Shown here: positions 1 through 11,900 of the stretch, piece after piece | How positions within the stretch are numbered: the first letter of the stretch is position 1 | Layout of the letters: every line of letters starts with the position of its first letter | NCBI GenBank assembly: GCA_965240325.2 | Contig: OZ251234.1 | Location: forward strand, 2,170,001 to 2,234,000 | Length of the DNA: 64,000 bases | Direction of reading: 5' to 3' | Source of the DNA: Rebecca billardiae RCC1528 | Lineage: Eukaryota; Haptophyta | Notes under the pieces: generated by a model | The model's input: only the letters and a program-made list of their open reading frames with translations | What the model was told of the DNA's origin: nothing | Database searches by the model: none | Translations under genes and position numbers: made by a program

Positions 1-1139
1 GTCTCCTCCTTCTGCTGGGGCGTGGTGCTGCTCGGGCAGGCGCTCGCGCTGCGGCTGCTCTGGCTGCCGTACGTCGAGGACAAGGTGGGCCAGTTCGTCG
101 ACCTGCTCAGCGTCGCCAACATCTCCGCCCTCATCCTGCCGGAGCAGCAGTGCGGCTACTACTTGCACGGCCGCTCGGTGCACGCGCACGCGGACGCCTC
201 CATGCTCGAGCTCAACCGCCAGCTGCGCGCGGAGGAGGACGGCGTGACGAGCGGGCGCGGGCTCTCGCCCGTCTCGGACGTGCAGACGTTCGAGGTCTTC
301 CTCACGCGCGGGCTGCGCGAGCTGTACGACCAGAAGTTCTTGCAGGCCGCCGCGTCGGCCGCGGCGGGCGCGGCGGTGCGCGCGCGCGGCGCGCGCGCGC
401 ACCGCGATGCGCGCGCGCGCGCGGCGCGCGCGCCGCCTCCGCCGCGCGCCGCCTCTGAGCAGGCCGCGCCTCCTCCCTCCCGGCCTCCCCCCCTCCCTCG
501 CTCGCTCGCTCGTCGCGCTGCGGCGACCAGGCGGGCGGCGACCCGACGGGCACCGGCGGCCTCCGCCGCGCCGGGCGCGGCGGCGGGGCGAACCCGACCA
601 ACCTGCAGCTGCGCGGCCTCACGCTCGAGCGCGCGCGGCGCGCGGGCGACGGCTTCCGCGCCAACCCGGAGGGCGCCGTGCTGCGGTACGTGGAGATGAA
701 CGCGCTGCTCAAGGACTTCATCGACGCCAACCTGGGGCACCACGAGTACCAGATCCGCGAGAAGCTCTACGTCGAGCGCCTCTTCGGCCTGCCCCCCGAC
801 ATGACGTTTGCGCGCGACTCGCTCTTTCTGTACGACGGCGCGGGCGGCTGGACGCGCGCGCTGCTGTACGGGCGCGAGTACGACCTCGCGCTCTTCGAGG
901 TGCGCGGCGCGCGCTCGGTGCGGGTGGCGCGGCGCGCGCGCGCGCTCACGCCGCCGCCGCGCGCGCGTGCGAGCGCGCAGGTGCTCGTCTTCTCGGTCGC
1001 CGACCTCTCGATGCGCTCCGCCTTCCTCGCCGCGGCCATCACCTACCTCGTGAGCGTCGCGCTCGGCGCGCTGCGCTCCGCGCTCGGCCAGGGCAACCTC
1101 GCCAGGAAGACGCTCATCGACGATCGGTTCCTCATCTAG
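1..1139 (+). CDS. TMEM67: Meckelin (TMEM67-like), C-terminal part, three exons
   Basis: Meckelin is a multi-pass protein of the ciliary transition zone (MKS module). The window opens inside the gene, already in frame at base 1. I read exons at 1-375, 531-899 and 981-1139 (300 codons). The introns at 376-530 and 900-980 both have GTGCG donors and CAG acceptors and both lie in phase 0. Diagnostic stretches, recalled from the animal protein, are NISALIL, CGYYLHGRSVHAHAD, QTFEVFL, LLKDFIDANLG and the terminal NLARKTLIDDRFLI before the TAG stop. The second intron is a multiple of three and stays open, but removing it joins DLALFE to VLVFSVADL, which restores family spacing. Two hydrophobic segments remain, at 1-60 and 981-1070. 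The N-terminal cysteine-rich ectodomain lies upstream of the window. Its presence implies a ciliated organism. Confidence 0.9.
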
Positions 1140-2825
1140 CCCGTAGGCTCGAGCGGCGTCAGCAAGGTCGTTGTCGTGCGACGCGCAGACGACCTTGTCC
1201 GCGATCCCGCCACCGCGGGCGCCACGCCCACCGCGAGCGCAAATCGACCAGCTGGCACAGTCCGGTCAGCGGATCAACGATCGAACTCGGCTGGTGTTAT
1301 ACTGTTATTTTGACGATAATACTTGAGAATCATGAAGTATCAGCATCATCACTAGGTTGTTCGGCCCCGCTCGTCCCGGGCGGGCGCGGCCGGCCCATCG
1401 AGCAAAGGATCATTGCGGGCACCACCGCATTGACAAGGACACGTCGCGGAGCCCCGCTCGCCTGGCAGTCGTGCCCGGGGCCGCCGGCTCACATTGACCG
1501 GCTGTGAGGCGGCTTGGAAGAGTGCTGCAAAGTGTTGTTCGGCCCCGCGCGACCATGCGCTCGAGGTCGGCGCGTTGTCATAGATAATGCAGCTGGCAGC
1601 AAGGCCAACGCCGGTCATGGCACGCGGTTGGCAAGCCACCCGCGCGCCCTGCACGTGCTCGAGCTGCGGCGTCATCGTCATCTCATGCTGAGCTGCCATC
1701 GTCCCTGTCTTGCCGGCAGCGGAAGGGCGAGCTCGAGCGGCGGCGCGCGGCCGCATCCGAGGCGAACGTCGGCGGATGTGCAGCGAGACGGTTCGATGCC
1801 AGCACGTGCTCGAGCTGCGGCGTCGTCATCTCACGCAGCCGCCATCGTCCCTGTCTTGCCGACAGCCGAAGGGCGAGCACGACGGCGGCGCGCGGCCCGC
1901 ATCCGAGGCGAACATCAGCGGATGTGCAGCGAGACGGTTCGATGCCGGCTGGACGCTCGTGGAGCAGTGCATGTCCCTGCAGAGCTGGCCGTGCTCTGCG
2001 GCGGGCCGGCCGCTGCCGACGCCGACGGACGACGACGCGCCGCGGCGCTGGGACGAGCGCTGGCCGGACCATCCGAACGCCCGCGGCCGCGTCGCGCGAG
2101 CGAACGCTCGTCGACTTCGACGGCCTCCCTGCGCCCGCCGGCTCGACCGCCCCGACGACGCCGACGTCGCGAGCACGCCATCACCCAAAGGCCGAGCGCG
2201 CGGGGCGCAAGGCACGCCCGCCATCGCTTTGCGCTCGCCGCGCCCAACCACAGTCCGGACGCGGGCCGTCCGGGGAGCGCGGCAGATGTCGATCTGGCAG
2301 ATGTCGATCTGGTGCTTAGTCCCGAAAAAGTCTGAAAGAGTCTGAAAGATGCAGATTTCGGCAGATTTTTTGGCAGTCCGGGTCACTTTTGCGCACTTCG
2401 GCCCGAGCGAGCGAGTCGCGCTTCAGTAGACTGCAGATCAGCATCATTCGTGCAAGTCGTGCCGTTAAAAATAGCGCACGCGCGTAACGGTCATCTAAAA
2501 AAAGCCGACGTCGAGTCGACGCGTCAAAAATCATCTGCTATGAGAAGTGTTTCAGATTCGGCAAGGGTGCGGGTACCCCGCACATTCATTAGCCGTGTGA
2601 GTACGAATTTCCCCACTTTGTGATATGGCGTCCGAGCCCCGACCATGATTATGCCGTGCCGATTGGGTCGCCGCGTGACGTTCGCTCGCGGCTCGACGCT
2701 CGGCGGGAACGACCGAACAAGGCTCCCAGCGCGGGCGAGCGACCCGACAAGAAGACTTCCCCTCGCCGAGGGGAGGGGACCTCATTCGAGGGTAGCAAGC
2801 CGCGCATCGAGCCACGACGGTGACG
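1140..2825. other. Gene-free interval between meckelin and the giant receptor
   Basis: I see no gene here. The open frames are short, lack domains and overlap one another. The interval holds a ~150-bp direct tandem duplication (listed separately), a doubled 15-mer GCAGATGTCGATCTG near 2283-2313, and AT-richer sequence at 2320-2600. The promoter and 5' UTR of the downstream gene probably lie in the last few hundred bases, but no defined element can be named. Confidence 0.6.
1650..1946. repeat. Two tandem copies of a ~150-bp repeat
   Basis: Copy 1 starts at about 1650 with GCACGTGCTCGAGCTGCGGC and copy 2 at about 1802 with the same words. Both contain CCATCGTCCCTGTCTTGCCG and end in GTGCAGCGAGACGGTTCGAT. 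They differ by a few substitutions and small indels. It is a non-coding local duplication. Confidence 0.8.
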
Positions 2826-2980
2826 ATGAGCGGCACGCGCGCGCCCAAGGCGCCGAGGTGCTGGCTGGCTCTCGCCGTGCTCATCATCGTGAGCATCCTC
2901 CTCCCGTTGGCTTGTGCAGACACGAGCGGTGCTGCTCGCGCGGCGTCCGGGCCGAACCGGGCGCATGAGGCAGCGGCAAG
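2826..2980 (+). other. Signal-peptide exon of the giant receptor
   Basis: The ATG at 2826 is followed by a short basic stretch (RAPKAPR), an 18-residue hydrophobic core and a plausible cleavage site after ACA. The frame reaches a stop at 3045, so the exon must be spliced. Donor AAG|GTGCGC (intron from 2981) and acceptor CATCAG|CTGG (intron to 3181) give a 201-nt intron. They rebuild a Ser codon (AG+C) and enter the long Pro-rich frame in phase. The assignment rests on sequence logic only. Confidence 0.65.
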
Positions 2981-5900
2981 GTGCGCGCATTGCGCGCGGC
3001 TCCGTGCTGTGCGCGTGCTGCCCTGCCCGGATGCGCGTGTGGCGTGAGGCGCGGTGTGCGTGCCAGACCAGTGCACGTACCCATGCCACGCTCGTGATGG
3101 GCTGCGTACCTCACAATGTGCCCCGCGCCCGCGCCGCTCGTTGTGCTCTGCTTCTTGTGACATGCATCGGTCCGTCATCAGCTGGTCTGACGAGGGCAAG
3201 GGTGCGCAGAGGCGCCGGCTGGCTGGTGCTCCGCCAATGATGGGTGCTCCGCCGATGATGGACGTGCCGCCGTCGCCGCCACCTTCGCCGCCGCCATCCA
3301 CTGCCGCCCCGCCGACGGGCGGTGCGCCGCCGACGACATCGACGCCGTTGCCGCCGCCCTCTCCGCCGCCATCCCCGCCGCCTTCGCCGCCGCCGTCCCC
3401 ACCGCCTTCGCCGCCGCCATCCACTGCCGCGCCGCCAACAGGCGGGGCGCCGCCGACGACATCGACACCGGTGCCGCCGCCCTCTCCGCCGCCGTCCCCT
3501 CCGCCTTCCCCGCCGCCGTCGGGCGGGTCGCCTCCTGCGTCCACGCCACCGCCGCCCAAGAGCGGGTCGCCTCCTGCGTCCACGCCACCGCCGCCGTCGG
3601 GCGGGTCGCCTCCTGCTTCCACGCCTCCGCCGCCGTCGGGCGGGTCGCCTCCTGCGTCCACGCCACCGCCGCCGTCGGGCGGGTCGCCTCCTGTGTCCAC
3701 GCCACCGCCGCCGTCGGGCGGGTCGCCTCCTGCGTCCACGCCACCGCCGCCGTCGGGCGGGTCGCCTCCTGCTTCCACGCCTCCGCCGCCGTCGGGCGGG
3801 TCGCCTCCTGCGTCCACGCCTCCGCCGCCGTCGGGCGGGTCGCCTCCTGCTTCCACGCCTCCGCCGCCCAAGAGCGGGTCGCCTCCTGCGTCCACGCCAC
3901 CGCCGCCGTCGGGCGGGTCGCCTCCTGTGTCCACGCCACCGCCGCCGTCGGGCGGGTCGCCTCCTGCGTCCACGCCTCCGCCGCCCAAGAGCGGGTCGCC
4001 TCCTGCGTCCACGCCTCCGCCGCCGTCGGGCGGGTCGCCTCCTGCGTCCACGCCTCCGCCGCCGTCGGGCGGGTCGCCTCCTGCGTCCACGCCACCGCCG
4101 CCGTCGGGCGGGTCGCCTCCTGCGTCCACGCCTCCGCCGCCCAAGAGCGGGTCGCCTCCTGCTTCCACGCCTCCGCCGCCGTCGGGCGGGTCGCCTCCTG
4201 TGTCCACGCCACCGCCGCCGTCGGGCGGGTCGCCTCCTGCGTCCACGCCTCCGCCGCCCAAGAGCGGGTCGCCTCCTGCTTCCACGCCTCCGCCGCCGTC
4301 GGGCGGGTCGCCTCCTGCGTCCACGCCTCCGCCGCCGTCGGGCGGGTCGCCTCCTGCGTCCACGCCACCGCCGCCGTCGGGCGGGTCGCCTCCTGCTTCC
4401 ACGCCTCCGCCGCCGTCGGGCGGGTCGCCTCCTGTGTCCACGCCACCGCCGCCGTCGGGCGGGTCGCCTCCTGCGTCCACGCCTCCGCCGCCCAAGAGCG
4501 GGTCGCCTCCTGCGTCCACGCCTCCGCCGCCCAAGAGCGGGTCGCCTCCTGCGTCCACGCCTCCGCCGCCGTCGGGCGGGTCGCCTCCTGCTTCCACGCC
4601 TCCGCCGCCCAAGAGCGGGTCGCCTCCTGCGTCCACGCCACCGCCGCCGTCGGGCGGGTCGCCTCCTGTGTCCACGCCACCGCCGCCGTCGGGCGGGTCG
4701 CCTCCTGCGTCCACGCCTCCGCCGCCCAAGAGCGGGTCGCCTCCTGCTTCCACGCCTCCGCCGCCGTCGGGCGGGTCGCCTCCTGCTTCCACGCCTCCGC
4801 CGCCCAAGAGCGGGTCGCCTCCTGCGTCCACGCCACCGCCGCCGTCGGGCGGGTCGCCTCCTGTGTCCACGCCACCGCCGCCGTCGGGCGGGTCGCCTCC
4901 TGCTTCCACGCCTCCGCCGCCCAAGAGCGGGTCGCCTCCTGCGTCCACGCCACCGCCGCCGTCGGGCGGGTCGCCTCCTGTGTCCACGCCACCGCCGCCG
5001 TCGGGCGGGTCGCCTCCTGCGTCCACGCCTCCGCCGCCCAAGAGCGGGTCGCCTCCTGCTTCCACGCCTCCGCCGCCGTCGGGCGGGTCGCCTCCTGCGT
5101 CCACGCCACCGCCGCCGTCGGGCGGGTCGCCTCCTGCGTCCACGCCTCCGCCGCCGTCGGGCGGGTCGCCTCCTGCTTCCACGCCTCCGCCGCCGTCGGG
5201 CGGGTCGCCTCCTGCTTCCACGCCACCGCCGCCGTCGGGCGGGTCGCCTCCTGCGTCCACGCCACCGCCGCCGTCGGGCGGGTCGCCTCCTGCGTCCACG
5301 CCTCCGCCGCCGTCGGGCGGGTCGCCTCCTGCTTCCACGCCTCCGCCGCCGTCGGGCGGGTCGCCTCCTGCGTCCACGCCTCCGCCGCCGTCGGGCGGGT
5401 CGCCTCCTGCTTCCACGCCTCCGCCGCCCAAGAGCGGGTCGCCTCCTGCGTCCACGCCACCGCCGCCGTCGGGCGGGTCGCCTCCTGTGTCCACGCCACC
5501 GCCGCCGTCGGGCGGGTCGCCTCCTGCGTCCACGCCTCCGCCGCCCAAGAGCGGGTCGCCTCCTGCTTCCACGCCTCCGCCGCCGTCGGGCGGGTCGCCT
5601 CCTGCGTCCACGCCACCGCCGCCGTCGGGCGGGTCGCCTCCTGCGTCCACGCCACCGCCGCCGTCGGGCGGGTCGCCTCCTGCTTCCACGCCTCCGCCGC
5701 CCAAGAGCGGGTCGCCTCCTGCGTCCACGCCTCCGCCGCCCAAGAGCGGGTCGCCTCCTGCTTCCACGCCACCGCCGCCGTCGGGCGGGTCGCCTCCTGC
5801 GTCCACGCCACCGCCGCCGTCGGGCGGGTCGCCTCCTGCGTCCACGCCTCCGCCGCCCAAGAGCGGGTCGCCTCCTGCTTCCACGCCTCCGCCGCCGTCG

Positions 5901-8900
5901 GGCGGGTCGCCTCCTGCGTCCACGCCACCACCGCCGTCGGGCGGGTCGCCTCCTGCTTCCACGCCACCGCCGCCGTCGGGCGGGTCGCCTCCTGCTTCCA
6001 CGCCTCCGCCGCCGTCGGGCGGGTCGCCTCCTGCGTCCACGCCACCGCCGCCGTCGGGCGGGTCGCCTCCTGCTTCCACGCCACCGCCGCCGTCGGGCGG
6101 GTCGCCTCCTGCTTCCACGCCACCGCCGCCGTCGGGCGGGTCGCCTCCTGCGTCCACGCCTCCGCCGCCGTCGGGCGGGTCGCCTCCTGCGTCCACGCCT
6201 CCGCCGCCCAAGAGCGGGTCGCCTCCTGCGTCCACGCCTCCGCCGCCGTCGGGCGGGTCGCCTCCTGCGTCCACGCCTCCGCCGCCGTCGGGCGGGTCGC
6301 CTCCTGCGTCCACGCCTCCGCCGCCGTCGGGCGGGTCGCCTCCTGCTTCCACGCCTCCGCCGCCGTCGGGCATTGCACCGCCTATTGCCCCGGAGGCAAC
6401 TCCTCCGGGGCTGCCGCCGAGCAATCCACCGCCAAGCCCATCCCCTTCGAGCCCGCCGCCGCCGAGCCCACTGCCGCCCAGCCCGCCGCCGCCCAGCCCG
6501 CCACCACCGAGCCCGCCGCCGGAGGAATCTCCGCCGCCCCCACCGCCACCCAACTCGCCGCCCCGCGCGCCTCCGCCCAGCTCACCGCCGCCGAGCCCGC
6601 CGCCTCCGAGCCCGCCGCCGCCAGCCTCGCCGCCCCCACCGCCGCCCACGCCGCCACCCAGCCCACCACCGACCCCGCCGCCGCCCAGCCCGCCGCCGCC
6701 GAGCCCGCCGCCGCCCAGCCCGCCGCCGCCGAGCCCGCCTCCGCCAGGCTCACCGCTGCCGCCGAGCAAGCCACCGCCAAGCCCATTCCCGTCGAGCCCA
6801 CCGAGCCCGCTGCCGCCGAGTCCGCCGCCGCCCAGCCCGCCGCCACCGAGCCCGCCGCCGGAGGAATCTCCGCCGCCCCCACCGCCACCCAACTCGCCGC
6901 CCCGCGCGCCGCCGCCCAGTTCACCGCCGCCGAGCCCGCCGCCGCCAAGCCCGCCGCCGCCAAGCCCGCCGCCGCCAGCCTCGCCGCCGCCACCGCCGCC
7001 CACGCCGCCGCCCAGCCCACCACCGACCCCGCCGCCGCCCAGCCCAAAACCGCCGAGCCCGCCGCCGCCGAGCCCACTGCCGCCGAGCCCGCCGCCGCCC
7101 AGCCCGCCGCCGCCGAGCCCGCCGCCGGAGGACTCCTCACCGCCCCCACCGCCACCCAACTCGCCGCCCCGCGCGCCGCCGCCCAGCTCACCGCCGCCGA
7201 GCCCGCCGCCGCCAAGCCCGCCGCCGCCAGCCTCGCCGCCGCCACCGCCGCCCACGCCGCCGCCCAGCCCACCACCGACCCCGCCGCCGCCCAGCCCAAA
7301 ACCGCCGAGCCCGCCGCCGCCGAGCCCACTGCCGCCGAGCCCGCCGCCGCCCAGCCCGCCGCCGCCGAGCCCGCCGCCGGAGGACTCCTCACCGCCCCCA
7401 CCGCCACCCAACTCGCCGCCCCGCGCGCCGCCGCCCAGCTCACCGCCGCCGAGCCCGCCGCCGCCGAGCCCGCCTCCGCCAGCCTCGCCTCCGCCACCGC
7501 CGCCCACGCCGCCGCCCAGCCCACCACCGACGCCGCCGCCGCCCAGCCCACAGCCGCCGAGCCCGCCGCCGCCGAGCCCACTGCCGCCCAGCCCGCCGCC
7601 GCCCAGCCCACCACCACCGAGCCCGCCGCCGGAGGGCTCACCGCCACCGCCACCGCCACCCAACTCGCCGCCCCGCTCGCCGCCGCCCAGCTCACCGCCG
7701 CCGAGCCCGCCGCCGCCGAGCCCGCCGCCGCCAGCCTCGCCGCCGCCACCGCCGCCCACGCCGCCGCCCAGCCCACCACCGACGCCGCCGCCGCCCAGCC
7801 CACAACCGCCGAGCCCGCCGCCGCCGAGCCCACTGCCGCCCAGCCCGCCGCCACCCAGCCCGCCGCCGCCGAGCCCGCCGCCGGAGGGCTCACCGCCGCC
7901 TCCACCGCCACCCAACTCGCCGCCCCGCTCGCCGCCGCCCAGCTCACCGCCGCCGAGCCCGCCGCCGCCGAGCCCGCCGCCGCCAGCCTCGCCGCCGCCA
8001 CCGCCGCCCACGCCGCCGCCCAGCCCACCACCGACGCCGCCGCCGCCCAGCCCACAGCCGCCGAGCCCGCCGCCGCCGAGCCCACTGCCGCCCAGCCCGC
8101 CGCCGCCCAGCCCACCACCACCGAGCCCGCCGCCGGAGGGCTCACCGCCACCGCCACCGCCACCCAACTCGCCGCCCCGCTCGCCGCCGCCCAGCTCACC
8201 GCCGCCGAGCCCGCCGCCGCCGAGCCCGCCGCCGCCAGCCTCGCCGCCGCCACCGCCGCCCACGCCACCGCCCAGGAGCCCGCCGCCGCCCAGCCCACTG
8301 CCGCCGAGCCCACCGCCGCCACCGCCGCCCGCACCGCCACCCAACCCACCACCGGCCCCGCCGCCGCCGAGCCCACTGCCGCCGAGCCCGCCGCCGCCCA
8401 GCCCGCCGCCGCCGAGCCCGCCGCCGGAGGGCTCACCGCCACCGCCACCGCCACCCAACTCGCCGCCCCGCGCGCCGCCGCCCAGCTCACCGCCGCCGAG
8501 CCCGCCGCCGCCGAGCCCGCCGCCGCCAGCCTCGCCGCCGCCACCGCCGCCCACGCCGCCGCCCAGCCCACCACCGACCCCGCCGCCGCCTAGCCCGCCA
8601 CCGCCGAGCCCACTGCCGCCACCACCACCCATGCCGCCGCCCAATCCACCACCGACCCCGCCGCCGCCGAGCCCACAGCCGCCGAGCCCGCCGCCGCCGA
8701 GCCCACTGCCGCCGAGCCCGCCGCCGCCCAGCCCGCCGCCACCGAGCCCGCCGCCGGAGGGCTCACCGCCACCGCCACCGCCACCCAACTCGCCGCCCCG
8801 CGCGCCGCCGCCCAGCTCACCGCCGCCGAGCCCGCCGCCGCCGAGCCCGCCGCCGCCAGCCTCGCCGCCGCCACCGCCGCCCACGCCGCCGCCCAGCCCA

Positions 8901-11900
8901 CCACCGACCCCGCCGCCGCCTAGCCCGCCACCGCCGAGCCCACTGCCGCCACCACCACCCATGCCGCCGCCCAATCCACCACCGACCCCGCCGCCGCCGA
9001 GCCCACAGCCGCCGAGCCCGCCGCCGCCGAGCCCACTGCCGCCGAGCCCGCCGCCGCCCAGCCCGCCGCCACCGAGCCCGCCGCCGGAGGGCTCGCCGCC
9101 ACCGCCACCGCCACCCAACTCGCCGCCCCGCGCGCCGCCGCCCAGCTCACCGCCGCCGAGCCCGCCGCCGCCGAGCCCGCCGCCGCCAGCCTCGCCGCCG
9201 CCACCGCCGCCCACGCCGCCGCCCAGCCCACCACCGACCCCGCCGCCGCCTAGCCCGCCACCGCCGAGCCCACTGCCGCCACCACCACCCATGCCGCCGC
9301 CCAATCCACCACCGACCCCGCCGCCGCCGAGCCCACAGCCGCCGAGCCCGCCGCCGCCGAGCCCACTGCCGCCGAGCCCGCCGCCGCCCAGCCCGCCGCC
9401 ACCGAGCCCGCCGCCGGAGGGCTCGCCGCCACCGCCACCGCCACCCAACTCACCGCCCCGCGCGCCGCCGCCCAGCTCACCGCCGCCGAGCTCGCCGCCG
9501 CCGAGCCCGCCGCCGCCAGCCTCGCCGCCGCCGAGCTCGCCACCGCCGCCGCCCCCGAGCCCGCCGCCAAGCCCGCCGCCATCAAGCTCACCGCCGCCGC
9601 CGCCGCCGCCCACACCGCCGCCCAGCCCGCCGCCGAGCCCACTGCCGCCGAGCCCGCCGCCTCCCAGCCCACCACCGCCGAGCCCGCCGCCGCCGAGCTT
9701 GCCGCCGCCAAGCTCGCCACCGCCACCGCTCCCGAGCCCGCCGCCGAGCCCGCCGCCAGCAAGTCCACCGCCGCCACCGCCACCTGCGCCGCCGCCCAGC
9801 CCGCCACCGAGCCCGCCGCCTCCCAGCCCGCCGCCTCCCAGCCCGCCGCCGCCGAGCCCACTGCCGCCGAGCCCCCCGCCGCCGAGCTCGCCACCGCCGC
9901 CGCCCCCGAGCCCGCCGCCACGCCCGCCACCGCGCCCGCCGCCGCCCCCGCCGCCAAGCCCGCCGCCAAGCCCGCCACCGCGCCCGCCGCCGCCCCCGCC
10001 GCCAAGCCCGCCGCCAAGCCCGCCGCCGCCGAGCTCGCCTCCCCCGCCGCCTCCGCCCGCCCCGCCCCCGAGCCCGCCGCCGCCGCCTCGCACCGAGCCG
10101 CTGCCGCCGCCGAGCCCGCCGAGCCCGCCGCCGAGCCCGCCGCCACCCAGCCCTCCGCCGCCGCCGCCACCGTCGAAGCCGCCCTCCCCGCCACCGAGCC
10201 CGCCGCCACCAAGCCCTCCCCCACCGAGCCCGCCGCCGCCGAGCCCGCCGCCGCCCAGCCTGCCGCCGCCGAGCTCGCCGCCGCCGCCGCCGCCAACACC
10301 GCCACCGAGCCCGCCGCCAAGCCCACCGCCGCCACCACCGCCCAGCCCACCGCCCTCGCCGCCACCCTTGCCACCGCCGTCGCTGCCACCGCCGCCGCCG
10401 CCGTCGCCGCCTCCTTCGCCGCCGCCGCCCTACCCGCCGCCACCCTCGCCACCGCCTTCGCCGCCGCCGCCGCCGCCGCCGTCGCCGCCTCCTTCGCCGC
10501 CGCCGCCCTACCCGCCGCCCCCCTCGCCGCCCCCGCCAAGCCCGCCGCCCTTGCCGCAGCCGACGCCCCCGCCCACGCCGCCTCCAAGCCTGCCGCCACC
10601 GTCCTCGCCACCGCCGCCACCGCCGAGCCCCCCACCCTCGCCCCCGCCACGGCCGCCGCCGCCGCCTCCGAGCCCGCCGCCGAGCCCGCCGCCGAGCCCG
10701 CCGCCGCCGAACTCGCCACCGCCGCCGCCTCCGAACCCGCCGCCGAGCCCGCCGCCGTCATCGCCGCCGGCCCCCCCGCCGTCGTCACCGCCGTCGCCGC
10801 CGCCGAGCCCGCCGCCGTCGCCACCGCCGTCGCCACCGCCGAGCCCGCCGCCGAGCCCGCCGCCCTCGCCACCGCCCTCGCCACCGCCGAGCTCACCGCC
10901 TCCACCGCCTCCGGCGCCGCCCCCGAGTCCGCCGCCGCCGCCGCGCACCGAGCCCTTCCCACCTCCGAGCCCGCCGAGTTCGCCGCCCCCTCCGCCACCG
11001 CCGAGCCCGCCGCCCTCGCCACCGCCGCCGCCGCCGCCATCGGCGCCGCCCTCGCCGCCGAGCCCGCCGCCGCCGCCGCCGCCGACGCCACCACCGAGCC
11101 CACCCCCACCGAGTCCGCCGCCACCCAGCCCGCCGCCGCCAAGCCCGCCGCCGCCGAGGCCGCCGCCGCCGAGCTCGCCGCCGCCGCCACCGCCGACGCC
11201 ACCGCCGAGCCCGCCTCCGAGCCCGCCGCCGCCACCGCCGCCGAACCCGCCGCCGAGCCCACCTCCCTCGCAGCCGCCGTCGCCGCCGCCAAGCCAGCCG
11301 CCGCCGCCGCCACCGTCGCCGCCGCCGAGCCCGCCGCCGCCGCCCCCGCCGACGCCGCCGCCGAGCCCGCCTCCGAGCTCGCCGCCGCCACCGCCACCGA
11401 ACCCGCCGCCGAGCCCACCTCCGGCGCAGCCGCCGTCGCCGCCGCCAAGCCAGCCGCCGCCGCCACCACCGTCGCCGCCGCCGAGCCCGCCCCCGCCGCC
11501 ACCGCCGACGCCACCGCCGAGCCCGCCTCCGAGCCCGCCGCCGCCACCGCCACCGAACCCGCCGCCGAGCCCACCTCCGGCGCAGCCGCCGTCGCCGCCG
11601 CCAAGCCAGCCGCCGCCGCCGCCACCGTCGCCGCCGCCGAGCCCGCCGCCGCCGCCGCCACCGTTGCCTCCGCCTTCGCCTCCGCCGAGTCCGCCGCCGC
11701 TGCCGCCACCGTCGCCGCCGCCGAGCCCGCCGCCGCCGCCACCGCCGACGCCACTGCCGAGCCCGCCTCCGAGCCCGCCGCCGCCACCGCCACCGAACCC
11801 GCCGCCGAGCCCACCTCCCTCGCAGCCGCCGTCGCCGCCGCCATCGTCACCGCCGTCCCTGCCGCCACCGCCTCCGCCAAGCCCGCTGCCGTCGCCGCCG

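Noticed and set aside
2552-10093. Minus-strand open frame of about 2,500 codons rich in Gly (GGGGLGGGG)
   Set aside because: It is the antisense of the Ser/Pro repeats. CCG/CCC/AGC codons read backwards give Gly-rich frames without stops. There is no signal, domain or sensible start, and plus-strand splicing links the Pro frame to real domains.
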